The position numbers and the translations under genes were made by a program. A DNA stretch of 64,000 nucleotides from an uncultured Acetatifactor sp. (lineage in GTDB: Bacteria > Bacillota > Clostridia > Lachnospirales > Lachnospiraceae), in NCBI GenBank assembly GCA_910584865.1, contig CAJUCE010000003.1, positions 62,001-126,000 of the forward strand, written 5' to 3'. A model generated the notes under the pieces. That model searched no databases. It was not told where the DNA came from and saw nothing but the letters and a program-made list of their open reading frames with translations. Shown one piece after another: positions 1-8,474 of this stretch. Position 1 is the stretch's first letter, and every line of letters starts with the position of its first letter.

Positions 1-38
1 TGCCGGGAATGCATTGCGTTCCCCCAGCCCTGTTTAAT

Positions 39-245
39 TCAGTTTAACCGGGTGAAATCGCAGGCCGAATCCATACAGGTGGCCGAATTGTTTTCAACAA
101 TATGCCGTAAAAAGACGGCAATGTCATCAGGGAAACCTCCCAATAACATATTTTCCGTCAGTTCCCGGACAGCATATTCCTCAAAGGCGTTCAGCTGTCC
201 GTCCTCATCGCCGGCCAGATAATAGGAGACATAACATATCCTCAA
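39..245 (-). CDS. Small hypothetical protein, possible gene remnant
   Basis: I do not recognise this 68-residue open frame. It has no ATG: the first usable codon is TTG, and an in-frame stop lies a short way upstream. The composition is protein-like (acidic, helical, e.g. GQLNAFEEYAVRELTENM), so it may be a real short gene with a rare start or the 3' end of a gene that lost its front. It follows the ABC transporter gene pair on the same strand with about 75 bases between, so it could be read through from that operon. No domain, signal peptide or membrane segment is visible. Confidence 0.3.
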   Translation of the reverse strand: MRICYVSYYLAGDEDGQLNAFEEYAVRELTENMLLGGFPDDIAVFLRHIVENNSATCMDSACDFTRLN

Positions 246-320
246 TCTTTCCCGAATTCCAGGCCGGCAATTTCAGAAAAAGAGCAGTGTCCAGGCAATC
301 TTCAAGGTACAATCCTTCTT

Positions 321-2264
321 TCAGTCACCATACCACTGTTCCTGCGCCTCATAAAGTCTTTTGTATTCCCCTTCCCTGGCAATCAGCTCCTCATGGGTAC
401 CCGTCTGGACTGCCTCACCGTCCTTCATCACCAGAATTCGGTCCGCAAGCTTCACGGAGCCCAGGCGGTGGGTCACGATAACAGCCGTTTTATCTCGGGC
501 AATTTCGGCAAAGCGGTTATAAATCCTCGTTTCCTCGTACGGGTCAATGGCGGCAGTGGGCTCATCCAGGATAATCATGTCATGGATCCTGAAAAAGCCC
601 CTGGCGATGGCCACACGCTGCCACTGTCCGCCCGACAGGTCTATGCCGTCAAATTCCCGGGAAAGCATGGTTTCATAGCCCTCCGGGAAAGTGCCTGTCT
701 CCACTCCCGCCATATCGCATACACTGTCCATCCGTACCTTCCCGCAGTCTGCCGATGGATCGCTGATGGTGATATTTTCGGCCAGAGTCATCTGATAACG
801 CTGATATTTCTGAAATACTGCGGAAGTCCCGGCGGCCAGCACCCCCATAGCAAGCTCCCGGGTGTCCACTCCATTCTTCTTAACGCAGCCTTTCTTGGGA
901 AGGTAGAGTCCGGCAATCAGACGAATCAGGGTGGATTTTCCGGAACCGTTCTCCCCTACCACCGCCAGAGTCTCCCCTTTATGCAGCGTCAGGCTCACGT
1001 TTTTTACTGCATACTTCACCGCTTCCGTAGTATCGTCTTCTATGGAATGACCATCTTCCACCGATTGCTTTTCTTCCCTGGAGTGGCCCTCCTCCCCGGA
1101 GCAGCTTTCTTCCATAGAGTGACCTTCTTCCCTGGAGCGGTTTTCTTCCTTAGATTGGTTTCCTTCCGTTTTCCGGACAGGATAGGAAAAGCTCACATTT
1201 TCCAGTACAATATCCCCCCATCCGGGCGCTTCCTGCAGCTGTCCGGCACGTTCCTCCATATTCAGAAAATTCAGGTAGTTGCGGATGGACCCCACGTTAC
1301 TCGCCATCTCTCCCATATGCCTGCATATGATCTCCTCCATGATGTCGTACAGCATACCCAAAGAATTAAAGACCGCCGCAAAAGCCCCCACCGTCACCTC
1401 CTGCTTCATCAGAGCGTCAAACAGCATCCAGAGAATGCCACAGTACCCCGCCACCGTCAGGGCGCGCATGGAAAGCTCGAACAGATTGGACTTCATGGTG
1501 GCCTTCAGTCTCAGCTTCTGCAGACAGGACAGAGTTTCCTGATACAGCTTCTTAAAATAAAAGAAGCCGCCCAGAAGCCGGGTCTCCTTGAAATATTCCC
1601 GTCCCATCATACAGTTTTCGTAATATTCGTATTCCCTGCGCACCGGAGCGGAATCGTCCTCCAGGCGGGAGAAAAACTTCACGCGGAGCAGCTGCGCCAG
1701 AGCCGTAGGCAGGAATATGATGACAATGGCGCTGGCCAGAACCGGTTTCAGCGAAAAAAGGTACCACCCCATAAAAGCGAAATACGGAACATAAAAAGTC
1801 AGTATTGCAATCACATCATAGACATACCAGAAGGCGCTGTTCTTCCCCTGCTCCGCCTTGTTAATGTCGTCCAGCTTCTCCGTATCTTCAAAGGCAGCCG
1901 GATCCAGGCGGCCGATTTTCTCCTGAATTGCCGTGGAAAGATAAGCGCCCGCCTTTCCTTCCACCACATCGGGAAGGAAATTGGATACACCGTTCAGCAC
2001 CTGGCAGGCCACATTGGCAATTCCCAGAAACGCCAGAGCCAGAAACGCATGCAAAATTCCCGCTTTTCCGCCCGCCGCCTCCACCGCCTTGTCGAAAAAG
2101 CGCTGCTGCATCATGGTTTCCACGCCGAAGGAAACGCCGTGGAAAACGGAAAGCACTATACTTGCCGTAAACAAAAAGGGCGTCGCCTTTATCATCACCG
2201 GAAGAAGCTTTCTAAAAGCCCCTATAGCATGTTTCTTTTCTTTTTTCTCTGTCTGCTTTTTCAT
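321..2264 (-). CDS. ABC transporter, fused permease/ATPase, second subunit
   Basis: This is an exporter-type half transporter. An N-terminal membrane domain with about six helices spans roughly residues 20-320, followed by a nucleotide-binding domain. Walker A is GENGSGKST (near residue 437), the signature is LSGGQWQRVAIARG, Walker B is MIILDEPTAAIDP, and the H-loop is VTHRL. The ATG at 2264 is chosen because GAGGAG sits nine bases upstream and the ATG overlaps the stop of the preceding gene (ATGA); a TTG three codons earlier is an alternative. The two genes should form a heterodimeric pump. The substrate cannot be told from sequence; related pairs export peptides or drugs. Oddity: residues 371-412, between the first two strands of the ATPase domain, are a 42-residue array of S-x-E-E units that the family does not need. 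Confidence 0.9.
   Translation of the reverse strand: MKKQTEKKEKKHAIGAFRKLLPVMIKATPFLFTASIVLSVFHGVSFGVETMMQQRFFDKAVEAAGGKAGILHAFLALAFLGIANVACQVLNGVSNFLPDVVEGKAGAYLSTAIQEKIGRLDPAAFEDTEKLDDINKAEQGKNSAFWYVYDVIAILTFYVPYFAFMGWYLFSLKPVLASAIVIIFLPTALAQLLRVKFFSRLEDDSAPVRREYEYYENCMMGREYFKETRLLGGFFYFKKLYQETLSCLQKLRLKATMKSNLFELSMRALTVAGYCGILWMLFDALMKQEVTVGAFAAVFNSLGMLYDIMEEIICRHMGEMASNVGSIRNYLNFLNMEERAGQLQEAPGWGDIVLENVSFSYPVRKTEGNQSKEENRSREEGHSMEESCSGEEGHSREEKQSVEDGHSIEDDTTEAVKYAVKNVSLTLHKGETLAVVGENGSGKSTLIRLIAGLYLPKKGCVKKNGVDTRELAMGVLAAGTSAVFQKYQRYQMTLAENITISDPSADCGKVRMDSVCDMAGVETGTFPEGYETMLSREFDGIDLSGGQWQRVAIARGFFRIHDMIILDEPTAAIDPYEETRIYNRFAEIARDKTAVIVTHRLGSVKLADRILVMKDGEAVQTGTHEELIAREGEYKRLYEAQEQWYGD
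1029..1154 (-). repeat. Seven-unit 18-bp in-frame tandem repeat inside ABC transporter gene
   Basis: Read on the minus strand, seven consecutive 18-base units encode SKEENR, SREEGH, SMEESC, SGEEGH, SREEKQ, SVEDGH and SIEDDT. The units are degenerate but keep a TCN-nnG/A-GAA-GAA pattern. The array sits in the loop between the first and second beta strands of the nucleotide-binding domain, before Walker A, so the fold could tolerate it. An array of the same unit length, number and residue pattern occurs in sbcD at 36808-36933. Confidence 0.85.
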
Positions 2265-4078
2265 TGATACCAACTCCTCTGCGCCTCATACATGGAAGAA
2301 TAAATCCCCTTTTGGGAAAGCAGCTCCTCGTGTTTTCCCTTCTCTGCCACCTTCCCGCCGTCCACCACGATAATCTCGTCTGCCAGGCGGGCCGCGCCCA
2401 GTCTGTGGGTGATGAAGATCGTGGATTTCCCGGCACTGATCTGGCCGAACATTTCATAGATGCCGCTCTCCGCCACCGGGTCCAGCGCCGCCGTGGGTTC
2501 ATCCAATATCTGCACCGCCGCCGGATTGTACAGCGCCCGGGCAATTGCCACGCGCTGCCACTGTCCCCCGGAAATGTCCACGGCGTTTTCCTTTATTTTT
2601 CCAAGAGGAGTCTCCATTCCCCGGGGCAGGGCGCCAATCACCTCTCCAAGGCCGATGACCCCGGCGGCAGCCCTGATTTTATCCCGGTCCCTGTGGAGCA
2701 CGTCCCCCAGGGCGATATTGTCTTCCAGTGAGATCTGATATCTGGCGAAATCCTGGTAGACCACGGAGAAAAACGCCTTCAGCTGCGCCTGACTGAATGT
2801 CTTCAGCTCCCGGCCGTTAAGCAGGATCTCCCCTTCATAATTATCATACAGGCCGGTGATAAGCTTGGTCAGCGTCGTCTTTCCGGCGCCGTTGACGCCC
2901 ACGAAAGCATAGTGCTTTCCGCATTCCAGGCGCAGATTGAAATCACTTAAAATATCCTTCTCCGTCCCCGGATACCGGAAGGTTACATGGCGGAATTCCA
3001 GGCTTTCAAAGGTGATCTCGCTGCTATCTGCTGGCAGGTCCAGTGCCCCCGGCGTCTCAGACAGCGCACAGAATGCGGTCAGATCCTTGCAGTACTCCAG
3101 ATTCCGGGCAATCTGCCCCATGGTGTCGGACAGCTCCCACGACATCATCTGAATCAGGTTCAGGGTGGAAGTGACCAGTCCCATAAACATACCCGGCGTG
3201 ATGAGCCCGCTCTGCAGCGGGAACAGAAGCACGCTGATAATCAGCAGGGAAAGCAGCACCGTGATCAGGCTGGAGCCTTTCAGGCGGAGAAAGTATTTTG
3301 CGCTCACCCCCACAGAAATTTTCCGCGCCGTCTCGTATTTTTCAAGCCACTGGCGGTTTATCTTTTCCGTATAGCCGAAAAGCGTCCGTTCTTCCACGTT
3401 TTCCCGTCCCTGCAGCACGCCCTTCAGATACTCTGCCCTGCGCCTATGCTTCTCCGCTTCCTTATTTTCCTCATACATCTGCTGTCCGCTCCTGACGGCC
3501 AGACGGAAAAGAGGGACCGAGATCGCCACAATGGCCAGTCCGGCCCACCAGACCTGGGCCATCAGTATTACCAGCAGGGAGCCCACCCGAAGGACGATAT
3601 TGGCGATGCCGCATATATTATTAAACCCACCCAGAAGCTTCCCCACCGGATCCGCGCACACACGGTTAATCAGCTCCCAAGTGTTATTGTTTTCCACATG
3701 CCGATATTCCAATGCCGCCCTCTTCTGAGCGATTCCGGTCCGGTATACGAAATTCAGCCGCATCTCCATTTTCAGATTGACATAGCTCATCAGCTGCCAG
3801 TTCAGGTTATTGTAGGCGACGATCAAAATCAGGCACAGCAGGGGCATTCCGATTGCCTCCTGTCCTGCCTTTCCCGCAAAAATATCCAGGGCGCTGTCAA
3901 TAAAAGCCGCTGTGGCCAGCACCTGCAGGGACGGCAGGAGGGACACCGCTGCCTGGTTGAGTACCTTAATGCCTGCATATACCGGGCACACTGTGAAGGG
4001 GATTCTCAGGAAATCCCAGAAATTGTATTTTTTGTCGGCTGTTAATAATTCTTTCATTTGAGATGCTCTTCTTTTCAT
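2261..4078 (-). CDS. ABC transporter, fused permease/ATPase, first subunit
   Basis: This is a 605-residue exporter half transporter and the partner of the overlapping downstream gene (4-base ATGA overlap). The membrane domain covers about residues 25-320. The ATPase domain shows Walker A GVNGAGKTT, signature ISGGQWQRVAIARAL, Walker B VQILDEPTAALDP and H-loop FITHRL. All catalytic motifs are intact in both subunits, so two working ATP sites are expected. GAGG lies eight bases before the chosen ATG; a second in-frame ATG seven codons later has a poorer site. The pair resembles peptide or multidrug exporters. No precursor peptide or immunity gene is visible beside it, so the substrate remains open. 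Confidence 0.9.
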   Translation of the reverse strand: MKRRASQMKELLTADKKYNFWDFLRIPFTVCPVYAGIKVLNQAAVSLLPSLQVLATAAFIDSALDIFAGKAGQEAIGMPLLCLILIVAYNNLNWQLMSYVNLKMEMRLNFVYRTGIAQKRAALEYRHVENNNTWELINRVCADPVGKLLGGFNNICGIANIVLRVGSLLVILMAQVWWAGLAIVAISVPLFRLAVRSGQQMYEENKEAEKHRRRAEYLKGVLQGRENVEERTLFGYTEKINRQWLEKYETARKISVGVSAKYFLRLKGSSLITVLLSLLIISVLLFPLQSGLITPGMFMGLVTSTLNLIQMMSWELSDTMGQIARNLEYCKDLTAFCALSETPGALDLPADSSEITFESLEFRHVTFRYPGTEKDILSDFNLRLECGKHYAFVGVNGAGKTTLTKLITGLYDNYEGEILLNGRELKTFSQAQLKAFFSVVYQDFARYQISLEDNIALGDVLHRDRDKIRAAAGVIGLGEVIGALPRGMETPLGKIKENAVDISGGQWQRVAIARALYNPAAVQILDEPTAALDPVAESGIYEMFGQISAGKSTIFITHRLGAARLADEIIVVDGGKVAEKGKHEELLSQKGIYSSMYEAQRSWYQ

Positions 4079-4186
4079 TCTGTCTGCCTCTTAATTAGTG
4101 TCTGAAAGTATGTATGTAATTGTATCTCTTTGTTGCCCGTCTTCCACCCCATATTTTTTTACCAAAAATTGAGCCGATACCAGGAA

Positions 4187-4471
4187 ATTGATGCACCTTT
4201 TCCGAATAGTAATTTTGTTGCTTTTACTTGTAATCCAAAAAATAAGGCCAGCTTTGATGCATTCTGCTCGAATGTCGGCCTGAATACTTCTACCGCAATC
4301 AACCTTTTTGTGAAAGCTGTTTTTCGCGAAAACCGTATTCCATTTGAAATAACCCAAACTGCCGATCCATTCTTCTCTGAAGCAAATATGGCTTATGTAA
4401 TGAAATCCGTTCGGGAATTAAAAGCCGGAAAAGGCACTGTACATGAACTGATTAAGGTGGAAGATGAGTGA
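4187..4471 (+). CDS. RelB/DinJ-family antitoxin, start codon damaged or unusual
   Basis: The protein carries the RelB/DinJ ribbon-helix-helix pattern: a short beta strand (NFVAFTCNPKNKASFDAF), then GLNTSTAINLFVKAVFRENRIPFEI. Members bind a cognate RelE/YoeB-type nuclease and repress their own operon. Its stop overlaps the toxin start (ATGA), the usual layout. The frame is open back to a TTG at 4130, but homology begins only near 4193 and there is no in-frame ATG. An ATG at 4191 behind AGGAA is one base out of frame; one extra G there would give a normal M-A-P-F-P start. So either a non-ATG start is used or a single base has been lost. Confidence 0.7.
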   Translation: MDAPFPNSNFVAFTCNPKNKASFDAFCSNVGLNTSTAINLFVKAVFRENRIPFEITQTADPFFSEANMAYVMKSVRELKAGKGTVHELIKVEDE

Positions 4472-4732
4472 AAAAATATGGCCGGACAATGCATGGGATG
4501 ATTATCTTTACTCGCAGACCCAGGATAAAAAATATTAAGACGGATCAATCAACTCATCCAGGATATTGAGCGTAACGGCTGTATGAATGGAATCGGAAAA
4601 CCAGAACCCCTCACCGGTGACCTGCATGGCGAATACAGCCGCCGTATCAACGAAAAAGAACGGCTTGTTTACCACCTGGAAAACGGACGGCTGTATATTG
4701 CCCACTGCAGAGGTCACTATGGAGATAAATAG
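4464..4732 (+). pseudogene. YoeB/Txe-family toxin, inactivated by a one-base deletion
   Basis: From ATG 4464 the frame reads MSEKIWPDNAWDDYLYSQTQDKKY and then stops after 24 codons. If one A is added to the six-A run near 4526, the frame continues as KKILRRINQLIQDIER, KPEPLTGDLHGEYSRRINE and ERLVYHLENGRLYIAHCRGHYGDK to the TAG at 4730-4732, giving 89 residues, the normal YoeB length. YoeB toxins cleave mRNA at the ribosomal A site; the conserved late Glu-Arg and His-Tyr are present in the restored frame. As written, the toxin would be dead. Its stop lies two bases from the stop of the convergent oxidoreductase gene. A sequencing error in the homopolymer is possible. Confidence 0.85.
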
Positions 4733-4733
4733 T

Positions 4734-5708
4734 TTATGCCTCTTTCTCCCCACAGCACTGGTCAATTCTGTCAAATAATCTGGCGCAGTCCAACGTATCC
4801 TGCCAAGGGATCACCGGGCTTTCCAGGAGCCCCTGCCGGATGCATCGGATTGCCTCATCCAGCTCATACACAAAACCATTTTTCGTCTCCTGATCCACGA
4901 AATGCTCCACAAGCTCTCCCGCCCCGTCATATAGGAAGCACTCGAAGGAATGGTGGGGTTCCGGCCATACGATCTTCCCTTTTCTTCCATATAAGATCAT
5001 CCCGGCATTCATCTTCGTCACAAAGCTTGTTGCAAGGTCTGCCAGAGTATACTCAAAATCAATGGATATATGATTGTTGATATCCACGCCGGTTTCCCCC
5101 CGGGTGGCGGAAACCTCCATCCTCCTGATCTTCTGCTCCAGGACATAGGTGGTGATTTCATAAGCGTAAACCGTGATGTCCCGGGCTGCGCCGCCTCCCA
5201 GCTTGGGATTAAAATAGCGGTTTTCGCTTCCTTCCGGCGCGGCAAATCCGATAGAAAGCCGGGAAATCTCCGGAATTCCGATTCTCCCCTCAGCAAGCCA
5301 TTGTTTCACCTTTTTCATCGTGGGCAGGAAGCGGCTCCACATGGCCTCCATGACGAACACTCCCTTTTCCTTCGCCAGGGCGTACAGACTCTCAGCCTCT
5401 CCGCTGTTTATAAACATAGCCTTCTCGCAGAGCACAGGGATGCCCCGCTCCACGCACATCCTGGACAGGCGGTAATGGTCGTGGGGCGTCACCGCGATGT
5501 AGGCGCAGTCGGGCTTCTCCTTGTCAAGCAGTTCCTCGTAACTGCCGTAAGCTTTGGAGATGTTGTTCCCTGCGGCGAACTCCTGCGCCCGCTCCAGGCT
5601 CTTGCTGGCCACGGCACAGACCTCACAATTCCCGATCATCGAGGCGGCCTGACAAAATTTCGCGCCTATTTTAGCGGCGCCCAGTATGGCATAACGAAAT
5701 GTACTCAT
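4734..5708 (-). CDS. Gfo/Idh/MocA-family NAD(P)-dependent oxidoreductase
   Basis: This 324-residue protein has an N-terminal Rossmann fold (AILGAAKIGAKFCQ) and the family's catalytic loop region, here CEKAMFINSGEAESL in place of the common EKP. The C-terminal alpha/beta domain contains GGGAARDITVYAYEITTYVL. Family members oxidise or reduce sugars, inositols or related polyols. The specific substrate is not deducible, but nearby manA and ROK kinase genes make a sugar substrate reasonable. The gene stands alone, convergent with the broken toxin gene, and its start has AAAGGA upstream. Confidence 0.85.
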   Translation of the reverse strand: MSTFRYAILGAAKIGAKFCQAASMIGNCEVCAVASKSLERAQEFAAGNNISKAYGSYEELLDKEKPDCAYIAVTPHDHYRLSRMCVERGIPVLCEKAMFINSGEAESLYALAKEKGVFVMEAMWSRFLPTMKKVKQWLAEGRIGIPEISRLSIGFAAPEGSENRYFNPKLGGGAARDITVYAYEITTYVLEQKIRRMEVSATRGETGVDINNHISIDFEYTLADLATSFVTKMNAGMILYGRKGKIVWPEPHHSFECFLYDGAGELVEHFVDQETKNGFVYELDEAIRCIRQGLLESPVIPWQDTLDCARLFDRIDQCCGEKEA

Positions 5709-5810
5709 TTTAGTATCCTTTTTTTAACACTCTTTCCTTAAGTGTGTACCCAACAAACCGGCTTTTAAGCGGCAGTATAAGCATAACGAAAGCATTTGAG
5801 TGCAGACTGC

Positions 5811-6184
5811 CTATAATTGCAATGCGAAATTTACCGACTGCCTTACAAACCTTTCGCATGTTTCCCTAAAGTAGCCATTACCCCAAGCCCATCCTGGATC
5901 TGTTTCAGAGAGCGGGTGCTTATCTGAACATAATAAAATGGAAACAGCTGGTATCGAATAGTACCTGCTCACGGACAAAAGAGCAGATGTTTCCATATCC
6001 ACACCCACACACCCTTTTTTATAGTTTCATAATTTGATTCTATAAATTTTAAAGCCATGCCAATTTCAAAAATCATACAGGTTTGTGGCAAAGAGCCGAC
6101 ACATGACTTACCATGTTGGCTTTGAATATGTTTTTCAGCACTTATGATTGGCCTTGTGCTATCGTTAGAAAATGTCCATTTCAT
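5811..6184 (-). pseudogene. Nucleoside phosphorylase remnant with internal deletion and frameshift
   Basis: A good start (GAGGGATT before ATG at 6184) opens a frame reading MKWTFSNDSTRPIISAEKH and SLPQTCMIFEIGMALKF, an N-terminal portion in the style of nucleoside phosphorylases. After about 58 codons it passes at a GTGTGTGGGTGTGG stretch (about 5998-6011) into another frame encoding GVDMETSALLSVSRYYSIP and ILLCSDKHPL, the C-terminal signature of the PNP/uridine phosphorylase family, and ends at 5811. The middle of a roughly 240-260 residue enzyme is missing, so the product cannot be active. It trails manA on the same strand. Confidence 0.75.
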
Positions 6185-6192
6185 AATCCCTC

Positions 6193-6212
6193 TTCCGGTG
6201 CAGGCACCGGAA
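6193..6212. repeat. 20-bp perfect palindrome upstream of phosphorylase remnant
   Basis: TTCCGGTGC-AG-GCACCGGAA has two perfect nine-base arms. It lies nine bases before the start of the nucleoside phosphorylase remnant and after manA. No T run follows on the minus strand, so it is not a typical terminator. An operator or an mRNA stem covering the ribosome binding site fits better. Confidence 0.5.
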
Positions 6213-6322
6213 AGCCCAAAGCACCCGTCCTTCTCCAAAAAACAGCTTCACAGAATGGTTCCCGGCAGTGTGGATATACAGGCAGGAAACATCCCTCCCC
6301 GCTTCCCAACTGTCAGCAAAAT

Positions 6323-7276
6323 TTATTTCTCCACCGTAGACAAAATCAGGCTCATCTTCCCGCTTATCTCCACCTTTCCATACACGGCAGGAATGATAAA
6401 ATGGTCTCCCCTGTGCACCTTCTCCCCGTCCACAGTCCCTTCTCCCTCCAGAACCGATACTGCCAGAAAAGGATAATTCTGCTCAAATGACGCATCCCCG
6501 TTTACATCCAGTTTGAAAATGGTATATTTCTCACAGGTATAAATCTGGTTCAGTTCATTCTCCGGCAGTTCGCTGATGGACTTGACGCTGTCCTGTGCAC
6601 TTTTGGCCGGTACGGTGATTACATCCAGGCTCTTGTCAATATGGAGCTCCCGGCTCTTTCCGTTCTGCAGGCGGCCATAGTCGTACAGCCGGTAGGTGAT
6701 GGCGCTGTTCTGCTGTGTCTCCAGGATCAAAGTGTCCGCCTTGATTGCATGCACTGTGCCGGGATCGATCTGGATAAAATCACCCTTGCGGATGGGAATC
6801 TCGCGGATCAGCTCCTGCCATTTTCCCCCGTGCACCATGTCGTCCAGCTCTTCTTTTGTCCTGGCATTGTGTCCGATGACCAGAGTTGCATTCTCCTTAC
6901 AATCCATGATATACCAGCACTCTGTCTTACCCAGGCTGCCGTTCTCATGCTCCTTTGCATAGGCATCGTCCGGATGCACCTGGATGCTCAGATCGTCCTG
7001 GGCATCGATAATTTTGGTCAGCAAAGGATACCTGTCATAACCCAGGTTCCCAAACAGTTCCGGGTGCTTCTCCCATATCTCGGACAGCTTACAGCCCTCA
7101 TAATCCCCCTTGCGCACGGTCCCGTCCCCTTCCGGGTGGGCGGAAATCCCCCAGCACTCTCCCAGGTCATTCCCCTCCACGGGGTAACCGAATACTTCCC
7201 TCAGCTTGGAACCGCCCCAGATATTGTGGGTGCATACCGGATCCAGGAACAACAGTTCTCTGCCTTCTCTGCTCAT
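6323..7276 (-). CDS. manA: Mannose-6-phosphate isomerase, class I
   Basis: This enzyme interconverts mannose 6-phosphate and fructose 6-phosphate in the cytoplasm. The 317-residue product is the short bacterial type I form. Zinc ligands are visible in QVHPDD (Gln, His), GKTECWY (Glu) and GTVHAI (His); ETQQNSAITYRLYDYGR is the conserved active-site stretch. The ATG at 7276 is chosen because GGAGGAAATGAT lies directly before it; the longer frame from 7300 has no site. It lies about 160 bases after a ROK-family sugar kinase gene on the same strand, which suggests joint hexose uptake and phosphorylation feeding glycolysis. Confidence 0.93.
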   Translation of the reverse strand: MSREGRELLFLDPVCTHNIWGGSKLREVFGYPVEGNDLGECWGISAHPEGDGTVRKGDYEGCKLSEIWEKHPELFGNLGYDRYPLLTKIIDAQDDLSIQVHPDDAYAKEHENGSLGKTECWYIMDCKENATLVIGHNARTKEELDDMVHGGKWQELIREIPIRKGDFIQIDPGTVHAIKADTLILETQQNSAITYRLYDYGRLQNGKSRELHIDKSLDVITVPAKSAQDSVKSISELPENELNQIYTCEKYTIFKLDVNGDASFEQNYPFLAVSVLEGEGTVDGEKVHRGDHFIIPAVYGKVEISGKMSLILSTVEK

Positions 7277-7382
7277 ATCATTTCCTCCGCATATATCCAT
7301 ATTTCCCGGGAGAAACCGTAATTCTGTTCGATTCTCTAAAGGTTTCCTTCCCGATTTCCTGCTTCAAATCTTAACCCGCCTC

Positions 7383-7414
7383 CTGCCTGTCCTTTCTCAG
7401 GCGCAGACAGGCAG
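7383..7414. repeat. Hairpin in the gap between sugar kinase gene and manA
   Basis: CTGCCTGTC and GACAGGCAG form a nine-base perfect stem with a 14-base loop, 22 bases past the stop of the sugar kinase gene. There is no T run on either strand, so an mRNA processing or stability element is more likely than a terminator. Confidence 0.4.
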
Positions 7415-7435
7415 AAATCCTGATGACGTTTTGGA

Positions 7436-8308
7436 CTAGGCCAGAGCATCCATACCCAGCTTAATCGCCCCCAGGATGCCGGGATCCTCCCCCAGAGCGG
7501 GCGGCACAATATACGTGTCAATATTCTCCAGAATCTGTTTATGTGCCACATATCCGTTCAGCATGTGCAGAACCTCTTTCCTGACCATCCCGAACAGCTT
7601 CTCCTGGTGCATGATGCCGCCCCAGAGGATGATCTTCTGCGGAGAATATGCCATGATATAGTCCATCAGCGCCTGTGCGATATAATAGGCCTCCATCTCC
7701 CAGACCTCATCCCTGTCCGCAAGTTCCACGCCCTTTTTGCCCCAGCGTTCCTCCACTGCGGGACCGGAAGCCAGGCCTTCCGCACAGTTTCCGTGGAAAG
7801 GACACCTTCCTTTATAAGTATCTTTCGGATGCCGCTCCAGAAGAATATGACCGCCCTCCGGATGTACCAGGCCGTGAAGCAGTCCGCCGTTGACATAGAC
7901 GCCTACGCCCACACCGGTGCCGATGGTCACATAAATGGCGCTCTCCGCTCCCCTGGCCGCTCCCCAGGTCACTTCGCCCAGGATCGCGCCGTTTACGTCG
8001 GTGTCAAAGCCTACCGGCACATTCAGCGCCTTTTTCAGCGTTCCCACCACATCAAAATACTCCCATCCCGCCTTCGGCGTCTTCGTGATATATCCGTAGG
8101 TATCCGAGTCCTTATTTAAATCAATGGGTCCAAAGCATCCTACGCCCAGTGCCTTGATGTCCCAGTTGCGGTAATAGCCGATGATATCCTCAAATGTTTC
8201 CCCGGGCTGTCTGGTTGGAAAGGAAACCCTGTCCTTAATCGCCCCGTTTTCATCTCCTACCGCGCATACCATCTTCGTACCGCCTGCCTCGATTCCTCCT
8301 ATTAACAT
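7436..8308 (-). CDS. ROK-family sugar kinase, fructokinase-like
   Basis: This 290-residue ROK kinase starts with the phosphate-binding pattern GGIEAGGTK. It has a catalytic Asp in GFDTDVNGAILGE, a glycine-rich YVTIGTGVGVGV loop, and GHILLERHP followed by CPFHGNCAEGLASGPA, the His/Cys metal cluster as it appears in fructokinases. It should phosphorylate fructose (possibly mannose) with ATP. An AAGGAGGAGC ribosome site precedes the ATG. It sits upstream of manA; together they would convert mannose or fructose to fructose 6-phosphate. Confidence 0.88.
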   Translation of the reverse strand: MLIGGIEAGGTKMVCAVGDENGAIKDRVSFPTRQPGETFEDIIGYYRNWDIKALGVGCFGPIDLNKDSDTYGYITKTPKAGWEYFDVVGTLKKALNVPVGFDTDVNGAILGEVTWGAARGAESAIYVTIGTGVGVGVYVNGGLLHGLVHPEGGHILLERHPKDTYKGRCPFHGNCAEGLASGPAVEERWGKKGVELADRDEVWEMEAYYIAQALMDYIMAYSPQKIILWGGIMHQEKLFGMVRKEVLHMLNGYVAHKQILENIDTYIVPPALGEDPGILGAIKLGMDALA

Positions 8309-8368
8309 GCCTGCTCCTCCTTGTCAAAAATTTTCTGCCGTAAATAAAGTTGATTGTTCTATAATTTG

Positions 8369-8385
8369 GAATCAGAAGTTGATTC
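8369..8385. promoter_or_regulatory. Possible operator upstream of the sugar kinase gene
   Basis: GAATCA-GAAGT-TGATTC is an inverted repeat with six-base arms, about 60-75 bases before the sugar kinase start, in an AT-rich stretch with promoter-like hexamers (TTGAAT and TATAGA, 18-base spacing on the minus strand). A repressor could bind here. The evidence is symmetry and position only. Confidence 0.35.
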
Positions 8386-8474
8386 AATGCCCTCATTTAT
8401 TAACATTATACACTAAACAGGGAAGAAATGGTAGTCCCCAAGTACTTAAAATTACCGCTTACTTCACCCTTACT

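Noticed and set aside
393..2267. A 624-codon open frame on the plus strand
   Set aside because: It lies wholly antisense to the ABC transporter gene, has no domain, and its composition (His/Arg/Gln rich) is that of a shadow frame.
2987..4045. A 352-codon plus-strand frame
   Set aside because: It is antisense to the second ABC transporter gene, whose motifs are all intact; no family resemblance in the shadow.
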